Positions 28,184-36,689 of a stretch of 64,000 nt of DNA are shown piece after piece. The DNA lies in the NCBI RefSeq assembly GCF_916618955.1, contig NZ_OU745390.1, forward strand, positions 3,472,001-3,536,000. Direction: 5' to 3'. The DNA comes from Pseudomonas sp. Marseille-Q3773 (GTDB lineage Bacteria > Pseudomonadota > Gammaproteobacteria > Pseudomonadales > Pseudomonadaceae). The notes below the pieces were generated by a model. The model worked only from the letters and a program-made list of their open reading frames with translations, was not told the origin of the DNA and made no database searches. A program made the position numbers and the translations under genes. Within the stretch, counting starts at the first letter, position 1. Every line of letters starts with the position of its first letter.

Positions 28184-28996
28184 ATGCCCACTGTCCTGAT
28201 CACCGGTTGTTCCAGCGGCATCGGCCGCGCCCTGGCCGACGCCTTCCGCGATGCCGGCCACCATGTCTGGGCCACTGCGCGCAAGGCGGAAGATGTTGAG
28301 CAACTGCACGCCGCCGGTTTCACCGCCCGGCAACTGGACGTCAACGACAGCGCAGCCCTGGCCCGCCTGGCCGAGGAACTGGAGAGCCTCGACATTCTCA
28401 TCAACAACGCCGGTTATGGGGCCATGGGGCCGTTGCTCGACGGCGGCGTGGATGCCCTGCGCCAGCAGTTCGAAACCAACGTCTTCGCCGTGGTCGGCGT
28501 TACCCGCACGCTGTTCCCGCTGCTGCGCCGTACGCGTGGTCTGGTGGTGAACATCGGTAGCGTTTCCGGCGTACTGGTGACTCCCTTTGCCGGTGCCTAC
28601 TGCGCCTCGAAAGCCGCCGTGCATGCGCTGAGCGATGCCTTGCGCCTGGAGCTGGCGCCGTTTGGCGTGCGGGTGATGGAAGTGCAGCCGGGGGCGATTG
28701 CCTCGCAGTTCGCCAGCAATGCCCAGCGCCAGGCCGAGCAGGTGCTGGCGGCGAATTCCGCGTGGTGGCCATTGCGCGAGCAGGTGCAGGCTCGGGCGCG
28801 GGCGTCGCAGGACAAACCGACTTCGGCGGCGGTGTTTGCCCAGGGCGTATTGGCAGCCGTCAGCAGGACGCCGGTGCCGGCAATGGTGCGCCTGGGCAAT
28901 GGCAGCACGGCGTTGCCGCTGATGGCCCGGCTGCTGCCACGACGGTTGCTGGACTGGGCGCTGCGCAAACGCTTTGGCCTGCTGCGCCCGCTCTGA
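28184..28996 (+). CDS. SDR family oxidoreductase
   Basis: Classical short-chain dehydrogenase, 270 aa. NAD(P)-binding GCSSGIGRALA near residues 8-18, NNAGYG near 82, catalytic Ser in IGSVSG and YCASK (Tyr-x-x-x-Lys) near residues 147-151. The C-terminal third is longer than in FabG-type enzymes, as in retinol/17-beta-hydroxysteroid-like SDRs. Substrate cannot be told. Stands alone between two REP regions. Confidence 0.85.
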   Translation: MPTVLITGCSSGIGRALADAFRDAGHHVWATARKAEDVEQLHAAGFTARQLDVNDSAALARLAEELESLDILINNAGYGAMGPLLDGGVDALRQQFETNVFAVVGVTRTLFPLLRRTRGLVVNIGSVSGVLVTPFAGAYCASKAAVHALSDALRLELAPFGVRVMEVQPGAIASQFASNAQRQAEQVLAANSAWWPLREQVQARARASQDKPTSAAVFAQGVLAAVSRTPVPAMVRLGNGSTALPLMARLLPRRLLDWALRKRFGLLRPL

Positions 28997-29013
28997 GAGT
29001 TCGGCCGCCTGCA

Positions 29014-29101
29014 TCGCGGATAAATCCGCTCTACACAGCCGATGCAATCCGCGATCACCGCACAGCCGGTGCAGTACCTGTAGGAGCGGATTTATCCGCG
29101 A
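29014..29101. repeat. REP pair (TAGGAGCGGATTTATCCGCG type)
   Basis: Inverted arms near 29014-29036 and 29079-29101. The right arm matches TGTAGGAGCGGATTTATCCGCGA. Lies between two convergent SDR genes; no separate terminator is visible. Confidence 0.85.
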
Positions 29102-29148
29102 TCACCGGCACAGCCGGTGCCAGACACCGCAAAGCAGGCGACAAGCAA

Positions 29149-29943
29149 TCAGGCTATTGAACGCAATACCCCTCCATCCACCCGCAAGGCCGCCCCGGTG
29201 GTGGCGCTGGCCTGCATCGAAGCCAGGTACACCACCATGTTCGCCACCTCTTCCACTGTCGCCAACCGCTTGATCAGTGAGGTCGGCCGGTGTTCGGCGA
29301 GGAAGTTCGCCTCCAGCGTTTCCGTCGACACCCCTTGCTCCGCAGCCAGCTTGGCGAAGAAGTCCCCTACTCCCTCCGAGCGTGTGGGCCCTGGCAACAC
29401 CGAGTTCACTGTCACCCCGGTCCCGGCCAGGGTCTCGGCCAGCCCACGCGATACCGCCAGCAGCGCGGTCTTGGTCATGCCGTAGTGAATCATCTCGGTC
29501 GGGATCTGCAGTGCCGATTCACTGGACAGGAAGATCACCCGGCCCCAGCCGCGGTCGGCCATGCCCCGGGCATAGTGACGCGACAGGCGCACGGCACTGA
29601 GCACGTTGACGTCGAAGAAGCGCTGCCAGTCCTGGTCGTCGATTTCGAAAAACGGCTTGGGCTCGAAGATACCAAGGTTGTTGATGAGGATGTCGGTGTG
29701 CGGCACCTGGTCGAAGAGTGCGTGCGCACCGGCCTGGGTGCCCAGGTCGGCGGCAATGCCGATGATACGGGCTTGTGGCAGGCGCTCGCGCACACCATTC
29801 AGGGCGTCGTCGACCCGGGCCTGGGTACGACCGTTGAGAACCACTTCGGCGCCCGCCTCGGCCAGGCCGATGGCAATGGCCAGGCCGATGCCAGCGGTGG
29901 AACCGCTGACGATGGCGCGCTTGCCGTTCAAGGAAATATGCAT
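29149..29943 (-). CDS. SDR family oxidoreductase, last gene of efflux operon
   Basis: 264-aa short-chain dehydrogenase. Cofactor motif GSTAGIGLAIAIG near residues 14-26, NNLG, catalytic Ser in LSSESAL and YGMTK as the Tyr-x-x-x-Lys. The start (minus 29943) has GGGAG 7 nt upstream and lies only 13 bp after the stop of the outer-membrane factor gene, so it reads as the fourth gene of the MFS efflux operon. The family includes FabG-like 3-oxoacyl reductases. It may act on the exported compound, which is inference. Confidence 0.87.
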   Translation of the reverse strand: MHISLNGKRAIVSGSTAGIGLAIAIGLAEAGAEVVLNGRTQARVDDALNGVRERLPQARIIGIAADLGTQAGAHALFDQVPHTDILINNLGIFEPKPFFEIDDQDWQRFFDVNVLSAVRLSRHYARGMADRGWGRVIFLSSESALQIPTEMIHYGMTKTALLAVSRGLAETLAGTGVTVNSVLPGPTRSEGVGDFFAKLAAEQGVSTETLEANFLAEHRPTSLIKRLATVEEVANMVVYLASMQASATTGAALRVDGGVLRSIA

Positions 29944-29956
29944 CTGTGCTCCCTCT

Positions 29957-31408
29957 CTAACTGTGAGAATGCGGCTGCTCATCGAATGCCTGCCAGCCAC
30001 CGCCCAAGGCCTTGTACAGCCCCACCAGCGCCTGCGACACCGCGGCCGAGCTGTCGATCCACTGCTCTTCGCTGGCCAACAAGGCACCCTGCACGGTCAG
30101 CACGTTGAGAAAGTCCACCGCCCCTTCCACATACTGGCGCTGGGCGGTTTCCAGGGCAATGCGGTTCTGCCGCACCGCCTCTGCCAGGTGGTCGCGACGC
30201 AACTGGCTGGCGTTGTACAGGCGTAGCACATCGTCGATTTCATGCCAGGCGCCGAGCACCACCTTGCGGTAGTTCAGCGCCGCTTCCTGTTGCTGTGCCT
30301 CACGCAGTTCCAGGGTGCCCTTGAGCCGGCCACCCTCGAAGATCGGCAGTGACAGCTGCGGGCCGAAGGCGAAGCGACGCGAATCCCAGCCGCCGAAATC
30401 CGCCAGCTGCATGGCCTGGAAACCGACGCTGCCCGACAGACGGATGCTGGGGTAGAAGTCGGCCTCGGCCACCCCGATGCTGGCAGTCGCGGCATGCAGG
30501 CGAGCCTCGGCCTGGCGAATGTCCGGACGCCGCTCGGCCAGCTCCGACGGCAGGCCGATGGCAAACTTCTGCTCTGGCGCAGGCAGTTCGCCGCCCTTGA
30601 GCAGTTCGGCCTGCAGGCTGCGCGGCGGTTCGGCAGCGAGCAGACTGAGCGCGTTGACCAGGTCGTCGCGGCGGGCCTCCAGGCTTGGCAGGCGCGACTC
30701 GATCGAGGCGACCTGGGCACTGGCCTGGGCCACGTCGAGCCGGGTGGCAACGCCTTCGGCCTGGCGGTCCTCGGACAGCTTCAGGCTGTGCCGGGCGACC
30801 TTGAGGTTGTCCTGGGTCACATCGATGGTGTGCTGCACGGCGCGCAGCTGGATGTAGTTGCCGGCGGTTTCCGCCAGCAACGCCAAGAGCACGCCACGAC
30901 GGTCATTCTCGGCCACTGCTACGGTTGCATCGGCAGCTTCGACCTGGCGCCGCACGCGGCCCCACAAGTCCAGTTCCCAACCGGCCACCAGGTCGCCCTG
31001 CCAGAGGTTGAAGGCCGCCTTGCCCGCCTTGCCGGACGGGTCGCTCAGGCCTTCGGCACTGTTGCGCGCGCGGCTATAGCCGGCATTCACGTCCACCGAC
31101 GGTACCTCATCGGCAGCGACACTGCTGCGCAGGGCCCGGCTTTGCAGCAGCCGGGCGCTGGCCATCTGCAGGTCCAGGTTGCGCTCGGCAACACGCTGGA
31201 TCAAGGCACTCAGCTGGGCATCATGGAAGCTTTCCCACCAGCGCAGTTCCAGCGGTTCGGCCCGTGGCTGGCTGGCCGCCGCCTCGCCTTGCAGCGGCGC
31301 CCACTGTTGCGGTGCCTGGCTGTCGGGGCGCTGGAAATCCGGGCCCAAGGTGCAGCCGGCCAGCCACACAGCCAGCAATAACGGGCTCAAGCGGAATGCC
31401 GGTTTCAT
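29957..31408 (-). CDS. Outer-membrane efflux lipoprotein (NodT/OprM family)
   Basis: 483-aa outer-membrane factor of a tripartite exporter. Lipoprotein signal with LAGC (Cys19). The typical opening CTLGPDFQRPDSQAPQQW, the paired OEP repeats and coiled-coil segments (e.g. LEARRDDLVNALSLLAAEPP) are present. It overlaps the adaptor gene stop by 4 nt (ATGA) and precedes the SDR. Works with the adaptor and MFS pump encoded just upstream. Confidence 0.92.
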   Translation of the reverse strand: MKPAFRLSPLLLAVWLAGCTLGPDFQRPDSQAPQQWAPLQGEAAASQPRAEPLELRWWESFHDAQLSALIQRVAERNLDLQMASARLLQSRALRSSVAADEVPSVDVNAGYSRARNSAEGLSDPSGKAGKAAFNLWQGDLVAGWELDLWGRVRRQVEAADATVAVAENDRRGVLLALLAETAGNYIQLRAVQHTIDVTQDNLKVARHSLKLSEDRQAEGVATRLDVAQASAQVASIESRLPSLEARRDDLVNALSLLAAEPPRSLQAELLKGGELPAPEQKFAIGLPSELAERRPDIRQAEARLHAATASIGVAEADFYPSIRLSGSVGFQAMQLADFGGWDSRRFAFGPQLSLPIFEGGRLKGTLELREAQQQEAALNYRKVVLGAWHEIDDVLRLYNASQLRRDHLAEAVRQNRIALETAQRQYVEGAVDFLNVLTVQGALLASEEQWIDSSAAVSQALVGLYKALGGGWQAFDEQPHSHS

Positions 31409-32466
31409 CGCGCACTCACCTCTTTGCCAAGCAGCGTGTCGCCACGGGTATCGATGGTCGCTTCCACCGACATGCCCACGCGCAGGCGGGTTAACAGCGG
31501 CTGACCGTCATCGAAGACGATCTTCACCGGAATGCGCTGCACCACCTTGGTGAAGTTGCCAGTGGCGTTGTCTGGCTTGACCGCGGCGAACGTCACCCCG
31601 GTGGCCGGGGCGATGCTTTCCACATGGCCGCGCAGCTGCTCGCCAGCAAAGGTGTCGACACTGATGCTCACCGCCTGGCCAGGCTGCACATGGGTCAGCT
31701 GGGTTTCCTGGAAGTTGCCGACCACGTAGGCCTGCTGCAATGGCACCACCGACAGCAGGCGGGCGCCCGGGTTGACGTAGGCGCCGACTCGCAGGGCGCG
31801 CTCGCCGACCATGCCGTCCACCGGCGCCGTGATGCGGGTGTAGGACAAGTCGAGCTGGGCCTTTTCCAGCCCCGCCTCGGCGCGCTTGAGCTGGCCATCG
31901 GCACTGGCCACCTGGGCGCTGAGGATGTCCACCTGTTTGCGCGCTGCCAGCAATGCCGCCTGGGCATTGGCCAGGCGTGCGCGCGCCTGGTCGACCCTGC
32001 TGCGCGCCTGCTGGGCATTCTGTACGGTACCGGCGCCCTGTTCGGCCAGGCGGCTGTAGCGGTTCACTTCATGGTCGGCGAATGCGGCTTCGGCCTGGGC
32101 CGCTTTTACCTCGGCCTCGGCCTGGGCAATCAGTGCGGCCTGGCGCTCCAAAGTGGCCCTGGCGTCGGCGCTCTGCGCCTTGGCCACCAACAGCTGCGCC
32201 TGCGCGGCATCCAGCGCAGCCTGGTAGTCGCGGGCATCGATGGTCGCCAGTAGCTGGCCGGCCTTGACCTGCTGGTTGTCTTCTACCAGCACCTCCTTGA
32301 TGAAGCCGGCGACCTTCGGCGCGACCACGGTGTAGTCAGCGGCCACATAGGCATCATTGGTGCTCTGGCGGTGGTCGCTGCCGAGCATCCAGGGGCCGAC
32401 GATGCCGGCCAGGACGGCCACGGCAAGCACCGAGCCGATGATCAGGGTTTTACGGTTGTTGGTCAT
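31405..32466 (-). CDS. HlyD/EmrA-type periplasmic adaptor
   Basis: 353-aa membrane fusion protein linking the MFS pump to the outer-membrane factor. N-terminal anchor (TLIIGSVLAVAVLAGIVGPWM), lipoyl-like half motifs (VAPKVAGFIKEVLVEDNQQVKAGQLLATID) and a long alanine/glutamine coiled coil between residues ~75 and 190. The end of a beta-barrel domain includes GNFTKVVQRIPVKI. I start at ATG 32466; an upstream GTG at 32487 would add 7 residues. Middle gene of MFS-adaptor-OMF. Confidence 0.9.
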   Translation of the reverse strand: MTNNRKTLIIGSVLAVAVLAGIVGPWMLGSDHRQSTNDAYVAADYTVVAPKVAGFIKEVLVEDNQQVKAGQLLATIDARDYQAALDAAQAQLLVAKAQSADARATLERQAALIAQAEAEVKAAQAEAAFADHEVNRYSRLAEQGAGTVQNAQQARSRVDQARARLANAQAALLAARKQVDILSAQVASADGQLKRAEAGLEKAQLDLSYTRITAPVDGMVGERALRVGAYVNPGARLLSVVPLQQAYVVGNFQETQLTHVQPGQAVSISVDTFAGEQLRGHVESIAPATGVTFAAVKPDNATGNFTKVVQRIPVKIVFDDGQPLLTRLRVGMSVEATIDTRGDTLLGKEVSAR

Positions 32467-32494
32467 TTCAGCGTTTCTCGAATTCACCCCGGGT

Positions 32495-34033
32495 TCAAGC
32501 CACCGCGCGCGGTGGGTAGACCCGGGTAGGCACGAAAGGAATCAGGCAGATCAGCGCCATGGCAATACCGGCCATGACCAGGTAGAGGTCGGCCGAAGTC
32601 AGCACCAACGCCTGTTCGTGGATACGCTTGGCCAGGCCCACGGCGTTGTCGTCGAGCAACGGGGCGTTGCCCAGGCTGTCCACCAGGTGGTTGGAATGAA
32701 AGTGCCGGCGTACGGTGCCAAGGGCGTCCAGCAGGCCACCGGCAATCACCGCTGCCAGGCCCTTCACGGTGTTGAACCAGCTGGAAGCGAATGGGCCTTC
32801 CTGCGGGGTCATGCCATTGGTGGACAGCATCAGCAGCGGCAGCACGGCCATCGGTTGGCCGAATACCTGCAGCAGGTAGAACGGATAGAAGTCGCCACGG
32901 ATCCACTCGGCGGTCAGCAGGCTGCTGCCGAGGCAGGACACCGCCAGCAACGCCAAGCCGACGCCCAGTACCCAGCGGCAGTCCACTGCGCGGATGTTGC
33001 ATAGCGCCGCCGTCAGTGGCAGGGCTACCAGTTGCGGCATCGCCACCAGCAGCATCAATGGGCTGGTCTGCGCCGGGCGATAGCCCTGGAGCTGCGCGAG
33101 ATAGGCCGAAGGGATGCTGCCCACGCCGGAGAGCACGATCAGCACCCCGGCCAGGGTGACCAGGGCGAAACTCAGATTGCGCCGCGACAGCATGCGCAAC
33201 TGGAAGAACGGCAGCGGCTCGGACCATTCGTTGTACATGAACAGCACCAGCAACAGTAGGCCACCGCCAAGCAGCCAGCAGATCAGCGGCGAATCGAACC
33301 AGCCCCAGCGGTCGCCCAGCGACAAGCCCAGCACGATACAGCTGATGGCAGGCAGGCCGAGCAGCACGCCACGCCAGTCGAACTGCCGGAAGCGCTCCAG
33401 GCGTAGCGGGTCCTGCGGCAGGCCCCAGCCGACACAGGCCATGGCCAGCGCCGAGGGCAGGATGATCTGCCAGAACGCCCAGCGCCAGCCGACGTATTCG
33501 GTCCACAGCCCTGCCAGCGGCGTGCCGAGGTTGGGCCCGAAGGTGGCAGTGAGCGCGTAGCAGGCCAGGCCATAGACCTTGATGCCCGGTGGCAGGAAGC
33601 GCAGGGCCACGCTCATCAGCATCGGCGGCAGCGCGCCCGAGGCGAAACCCTGGAGCACGCGCAGCAGCATCAGGCTGTGCAGGTTGGGGGCGAACGGTTG
33701 CAACAGGCCGAGCAGCGCGAACAGGCCAATGGCGCACAGGGTGAAACGGCGCAATGAAAAGGTGGTGGCCAGCCAAGGGGCGAAGGCCATGGCCGACACC
33801 GAGGCGGCGCTGTATACCGCCAGCAGCCAGGCGCCTTCGTCGGCACCAATGCCCATGGCGCCGCGGATATCGGCCAGGGAAATCTTGGTCACCGATTCGT
33901 TGAGCCCTGCGCATAGCACCGCCAGCAAGACGCCGAACAGCCCGACCACGACCTGCAGGCCGAACGCCGTCTGCGCAGGCGCGGCCGGTGCAGGGGCGGC
34001 AAGCGCGGCAGACGGGGCGGACAGGGAACTCAT
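32495..34033 (-). CDS. DHA2-type MFS multidrug transporter (EmrB-like)
   Basis: 512-aa inner-membrane proton-driven exporter with 14 predicted helices. It starts MSSLSAPSAALAAPAPAAP, an Ala/Pro-rich lead, then ADEGAWLLAVYSAASVSAMAFAPWL near the first helices as in DHA2 pumps. First gene of the four-gene operon MFS-adaptor-outer-membrane factor-SDR. I start at ATG 34033 with GGAG upstream; an earlier ATG at 34072 lies inside the likely leader. Exported compound unknown. Confidence 0.9.
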   Translation of the reverse strand: MSSLSAPSAALAAPAPAAPAQTAFGLQVVVGLFGVLLAVLCAGLNESVTKISLADIRGAMGIGADEGAWLLAVYSAASVSAMAFAPWLATTFSLRRFTLCAIGLFALLGLLQPFAPNLHSLMLLRVLQGFASGALPPMLMSVALRFLPPGIKVYGLACYALTATFGPNLGTPLAGLWTEYVGWRWAFWQIILPSALAMACVGWGLPQDPLRLERFRQFDWRGVLLGLPAISCIVLGLSLGDRWGWFDSPLICWLLGGGLLLLVLFMYNEWSEPLPFFQLRMLSRRNLSFALVTLAGVLIVLSGVGSIPSAYLAQLQGYRPAQTSPLMLLVAMPQLVALPLTAALCNIRAVDCRWVLGVGLALLAVSCLGSSLLTAEWIRGDFYPFYLLQVFGQPMAVLPLLMLSTNGMTPQEGPFASSWFNTVKGLAAVIAGGLLDALGTVRRHFHSNHLVDSLGNAPLLDDNAVGLAKRIHEQALVLTSADLYLVMAGIAMALICLIPFVPTRVYPPRAVA

Positions 34034-34161
34034 TGGTTGACAACTCCAGCAACAAATTTGCGACTGGAGCAAGTCTAAGAAGGTCGAATGCTGACGAAAA
34101 CTGACTTATCGGTAGGTTTATGTTGCGTCAGGCGCAATCCAGAGTAATACCGCATCGCCCT

Positions 34162-34245
34162 CTTCGCGGGTAAACCCGCTCCCACAGGTACAGAGCATCT
34201 CTCAAGCCTGTGATATTCCTGTGGGAGCGGGTTCACCCGCGAAAA
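34162..34245. repeat. REP pair (GGGAGCGGGTTTACCCGCG type)
   Basis: Inverted arms near 34162-34187 and 34219-34245, differing at one position (TTTACCC against TTCACCC). Lies between the LysR gene and the MFS operon, both on the minus strand. Confidence 0.85.
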
Positions 34246-34268
34246 GGCCGGCCCAGGCAGAACATCAC

Positions 34269-35177
34269 TCAAGGGTCGACACTGCAGCAAGCCTTCAAAG
34301 TCTGCCGCAACCACCGATGCGCCGGGTCATTGTGAAACCGTGGGTGCCACGCCTGCAACACGGTCACCCGCTCCAGCGGCACCGGGATCTCGAACGAGCG
34401 CAGCGGCAGCCCGAGCTTGTGCACACTGTTGAGGATGTTGGCCGGCATCGGCAGGATCAGGTCGGAATCCGGCAGCGAGAACAGCGCCGAATGGAAGCTC
34501 GGAGTAATCAACGCCACCCGTCGCTGCACCTTGCAGTTGGCCAGCTCGACATCGATCGGGCCGTTGGCCCGGCCACGGCGTGACACGCTGATCTGTGGAT
34601 AGCTGGCGAAACTGCTAGGTGTGATCGGCTGTTCGAAGATCGGGTGGTCGCGCCTGGCCAGGCCTACGTAATAGGTCTGGAACAGGCTCTGCACCTTGAT
34701 CTCCGGGCCCAGTTCCATGGTCGAGCTGATGATCAGGTCAGTGTGCCCGTCGCGCAGCACGCTGTCGTCATCACCGCCAGGGCTTTCCGGCACGAACCGC
34801 AGCACCGTGCGTGGCGCCTGCTCGTGCATGCGTCTGAGCAGTTGGGCGCCGTACAGGGCAATGAACAGGTCATTGGTGCGAATATTGAAGGCCCGGTCGA
34901 GCTTGGGCAGGTCGACCTCACCGGCACTGCGGAACACCTCACCGGCCTGCTCCACCAGCGCAGCCACCTGCTCACGCAGCGCCAAAGCTCGTGGCGTCGG
35001 CACCAGGCCGCGGCCGGCGCGCACCAAAATCGGATCGCCCAGGGCATCGCGGATGCGCCCAAGGGTCCGGCTCATCGCCGCCGGGCTCAGGTTCATGCGC
35101 TGCGCCGCGCCGACTACACTGCCTTCGTCGAGCAAGGCATCGAGGGCGACGAGCAGGTTCATGTCGGGGAGTTGCAT
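34269..35177 (-). CDS. LysR-family transcriptional regulator
   Basis: 302-aa LysR regulator from the ATG at 35177. The DNA-binding helix-turn-helix covers residues 5-62 (LLVALDALLDEGSVVGAAQRMNLSPAAMSRTLGRIRDALG), of the NodD/SyrM-like subgroup. A substrate-binding effector domain follows. It is upstream of the MFS efflux operon on the same strand with a 235-bp gap holding a REP, so it may be monocistronic. A target cannot be shown. It is divergent from the universal stress gene. Confidence 0.87.
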   Translation of the reverse strand: MQLPDMNLLVALDALLDEGSVVGAAQRMNLSPAAMSRTLGRIRDALGDPILVRAGRGLVPTPRALALREQVAALVEQAGEVFRSAGEVDLPKLDRAFNIRTNDLFIALYGAQLLRRMHEQAPRTVLRFVPESPGGDDDSVLRDGHTDLIISSTMELGPEIKVQSLFQTYYVGLARRDHPIFEQPITPSSFASYPQISVSRRGRANGPIDVELANCKVQRRVALITPSFHSALFSLPDSDLILPMPANILNSVHKLGLPLRSFEIPVPLERVTVLQAWHPRFHNDPAHRWLRQTLKACCSVDP

Positions 35178-35337
35178 GGCCGTTTTCCGTGACAGCTGTG
35201 GAATATGGCGATGGTAGCAGGTTGGCGGATTGCACCAGACGCAATGCGCTCGTGCGTGGTGAGGCATTTATCCACTGGCCGGGTTCGGCCATAAAGGAGG
35301 TATTGGCACATCAGCCAGCCTCAGCCAAGGAGCCCGC

Positions 35338-35784
35338 ATGCCCAGCCCCGTCCTGATCGCCATCGATGCCTCCCCCGCCTCCACCGCCCTGCTCACCCTC
35401 GCCCGCCGCTATTGCCAGCCCGGCGATCATGAATTGCATGTGCTGCTGGCCATCGACTCGACCTTCGCCGTGCACGACAAACCCGCGCCTTACACCACCG
35501 AGGAACTGGAGGAATACCCCGCCGCCTGCGAGGAACAACGCCTGGGTGACCGCGCCGTGGCCGAAGCGGTGGCGCTATTGCAACAGGCAGGCTTCGACAG
35601 CCAGGGCTGCATGGTTGCCGGGCAGCCGGTCGAGGCAATAGTCGGCAAGGCACAGGAACTGAACTGCGAGCTGATCATCATGGGCCACCGCCACCTGTCG
35701 CGGCTGGGGCGGTTGCTGGATCCGTCGATCAGCGCGAAAGTGATTGATCGGGTTGAGGTGCCGGTGTTGGTGGGGGCTGCTTGA
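35338..35784 (+). CDS. Universal stress protein family (UspA-like)
   Basis: 148-aa single-domain Usp. N-terminal VLIAIDASPASTALLTLARR, central helix QRLGDRAVAEAVALLQQAGF, then ELIIMGHRHLSRLGRLLDPSISAKVIDRVEVPVLVG. The ATP-binding G-x-x-G-x9-G-S/T motif is degenerate here (MGHRHLSRLGRLLDPSIS), so it may not bind ATP. The ribosome binding site is AAGGAG just before ATG 35338. Divergent from the LysR gene. Confidence 0.88.
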   Translation: MPSPVLIAIDASPASTALLTLARRYCQPGDHELHVLLAIDSTFAVHDKPAPYTTEELEEYPAACEEQRLGDRAVAEAVALLQQAGFDSQGCMVAGQPVEAIVGKAQELNCELIIMGHRHLSRLGRLLDPSISAKVIDRVEVPVLVGAA

Positions 35785-35800
35785 ACCGTTGATCAGTCAG

Positions 35801-35840
35801 GTAATGCGACTGCATTGACCACGCAATGCAATCGCATTAC
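35801..35840. promoter_or_regulatory. Twin palindromes, likely operator of prlF-yhaV
   Basis: A 17-nt inverted repeat (35801-35817 and 35824-35840, one mismatch) with a 6-nt spacer. Each arm is itself a palindrome AATGC-N4-GCATT, so there are two operator-like boxes about one and a half to two helical turns apart. They lie 38 bp before the antitoxin ATG. AbrB-type antitoxins autoregulate at such sites; the assignment is inferred from position and symmetry. Confidence 0.6.
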
Positions 35841-35877
35841 CTTGATGGGCATCGTTGTATCTCTTTGGACACTGCCC

Positions 35878-36204
35878 ATGGCTACCACTTTCGAAGTCGA
35901 GTCCACGCTTACCGATCGGTATCAGACCACCGTGCCGGAAACCGTGCGTCGTGCTTTAGGTTTGAAAAAGCGTGACAAGATCCATTACTCGATTCGCCCT
36001 GACGGGGGGGTGATACTCACCCGAGCAGAAGCAACCGAAGACGATCCCGTGCTAGGCCAGTTCCTGAATTTTCTGGCTCACGACATCGCAACCAATCCTC
36101 AACGGCTGCAGGTTGTCGATGCTGACCTTATCGCTCGCCTCGACAAGCTCGTGGGTGATGCAGAGATCGACCTGGATCAACCTCTGTCGGCAGAAGATGA
36201 ATGA
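35878..36204 (+). CDS. prlF: Antitoxin PrlF (SpoVT-AbrB family)
   Basis: 108 aa. N-terminal AbrB-like DNA-binding domain: STLTDRYQTTVPETVRRALGLKKRDKIHYSI near residues 9-39. The acidic C-terminal part (DPVLGQFLNFLAHDIATNPQRL) binds the toxin. Neutralises the YhaV RNase encoded next, with which it overlaps by 4 nt (ATGA). The start is at ATG 35878, which fits the PrlF N-terminus. The gene has a run of seven G (36004-36010) in the codons for DGG. Lower GC than its neighbours suggests acquisition. Confidence 0.9.
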   Translation: MATTFEVESTLTDRYQTTVPETVRRALGLKKRDKIHYSIRPDGGVILTRAEATEDDPVLGQFLNFLAHDIATNPQRLQVVDADLIARLDKLVGDAEIDLDQPLSAEDE

Positions 36205-36683
36205 GTGATGCGAACAGGAAGCCGCTTGTAATTCATGGATGGACTGTCTTTGCCCACCCGCTGTTCCTGGCCAAATTGGAAGCGCTCAGCGCGCAAGTTC
36301 AGGCTCAGATGCAGCAGGACCCGGCGGGTTACACGAAAAAAAATGCTTTCAAGCGGCTCGCGGCAATCAGGCGCTTGGCCTTTGATGTGATCCCCCAGGA
36401 CCCGACCAAGGCGGAGTACCGGCAAGGTGCAACGCTAGGGGGTGACCACAAGCACTGGTTCAGAGCAAAGTTCTTTCAGCAATACCGGTTGTTTTTTCGT
36501 TACCACACTGCCAGTCGGATCATCGTGTTGGCATGGGTCAATGACGAATCTTGCAAGCGGGCCTACGACAGTAATGACGACGCTTACAAGGTTTTTCAGA
36601 AGATGCTGCTAAGCGGCCAACCTCCAGACGATTGGGATCAATTGCTGCAAGAGTCCGGGCCTGCGCGTACCAGGCCCGGATAG
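36201..36683 (+). CDS. yhaV: YhaV-type toxin, ribosome-dependent RNase
   Basis: 160-aa RelE-fold toxin of the prlF-yhaV type II system. Family text: VIHGWTVFAHPLFLAKLEAL, NAFKRLAAIRRLAFDVIPQDP, GGDHKHWFRAKFFQQYRLFFRY and IVLAWVNDESCKRAYDSNDDAYKVFQ. Cuts mRNA when not bound by PrlF. The coding sequence contains a run of eight A (36336-36343) at TKKN. The last codons lie in a hairpin (36654-36680). Convergent with the aaeA-like gene. Confidence 0.9.
   Translation: MSDANRKPLVIHGWTVFAHPLFLAKLEALSAQVQAQMQQDPAGYTKKNAFKRLAAIRRLAFDVIPQDPTKAEYRQGATLGGDHKHWFRAKFFQQYRLFFRYHTASRIIVLAWVNDESCKRAYDSNDDAYKVFQKMLLSGQPPDDWDQLLQESGPARTRPG
36654..36680. terminator. Hairpin at the end of yhaV
   Basis: Perfect 10-bp stem (TCCGGGCCTG at 36654-36663 and its complement at 36671-36680) with a 7-nt loop. 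It spans the last codons of yhaV, 9 bp before the convergent aaeA-like stop. There is no T-run, so it may end or stabilise both transcripts weakly. Confidence 0.45.
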
Positions 36684-36689
36684 CAGCAC

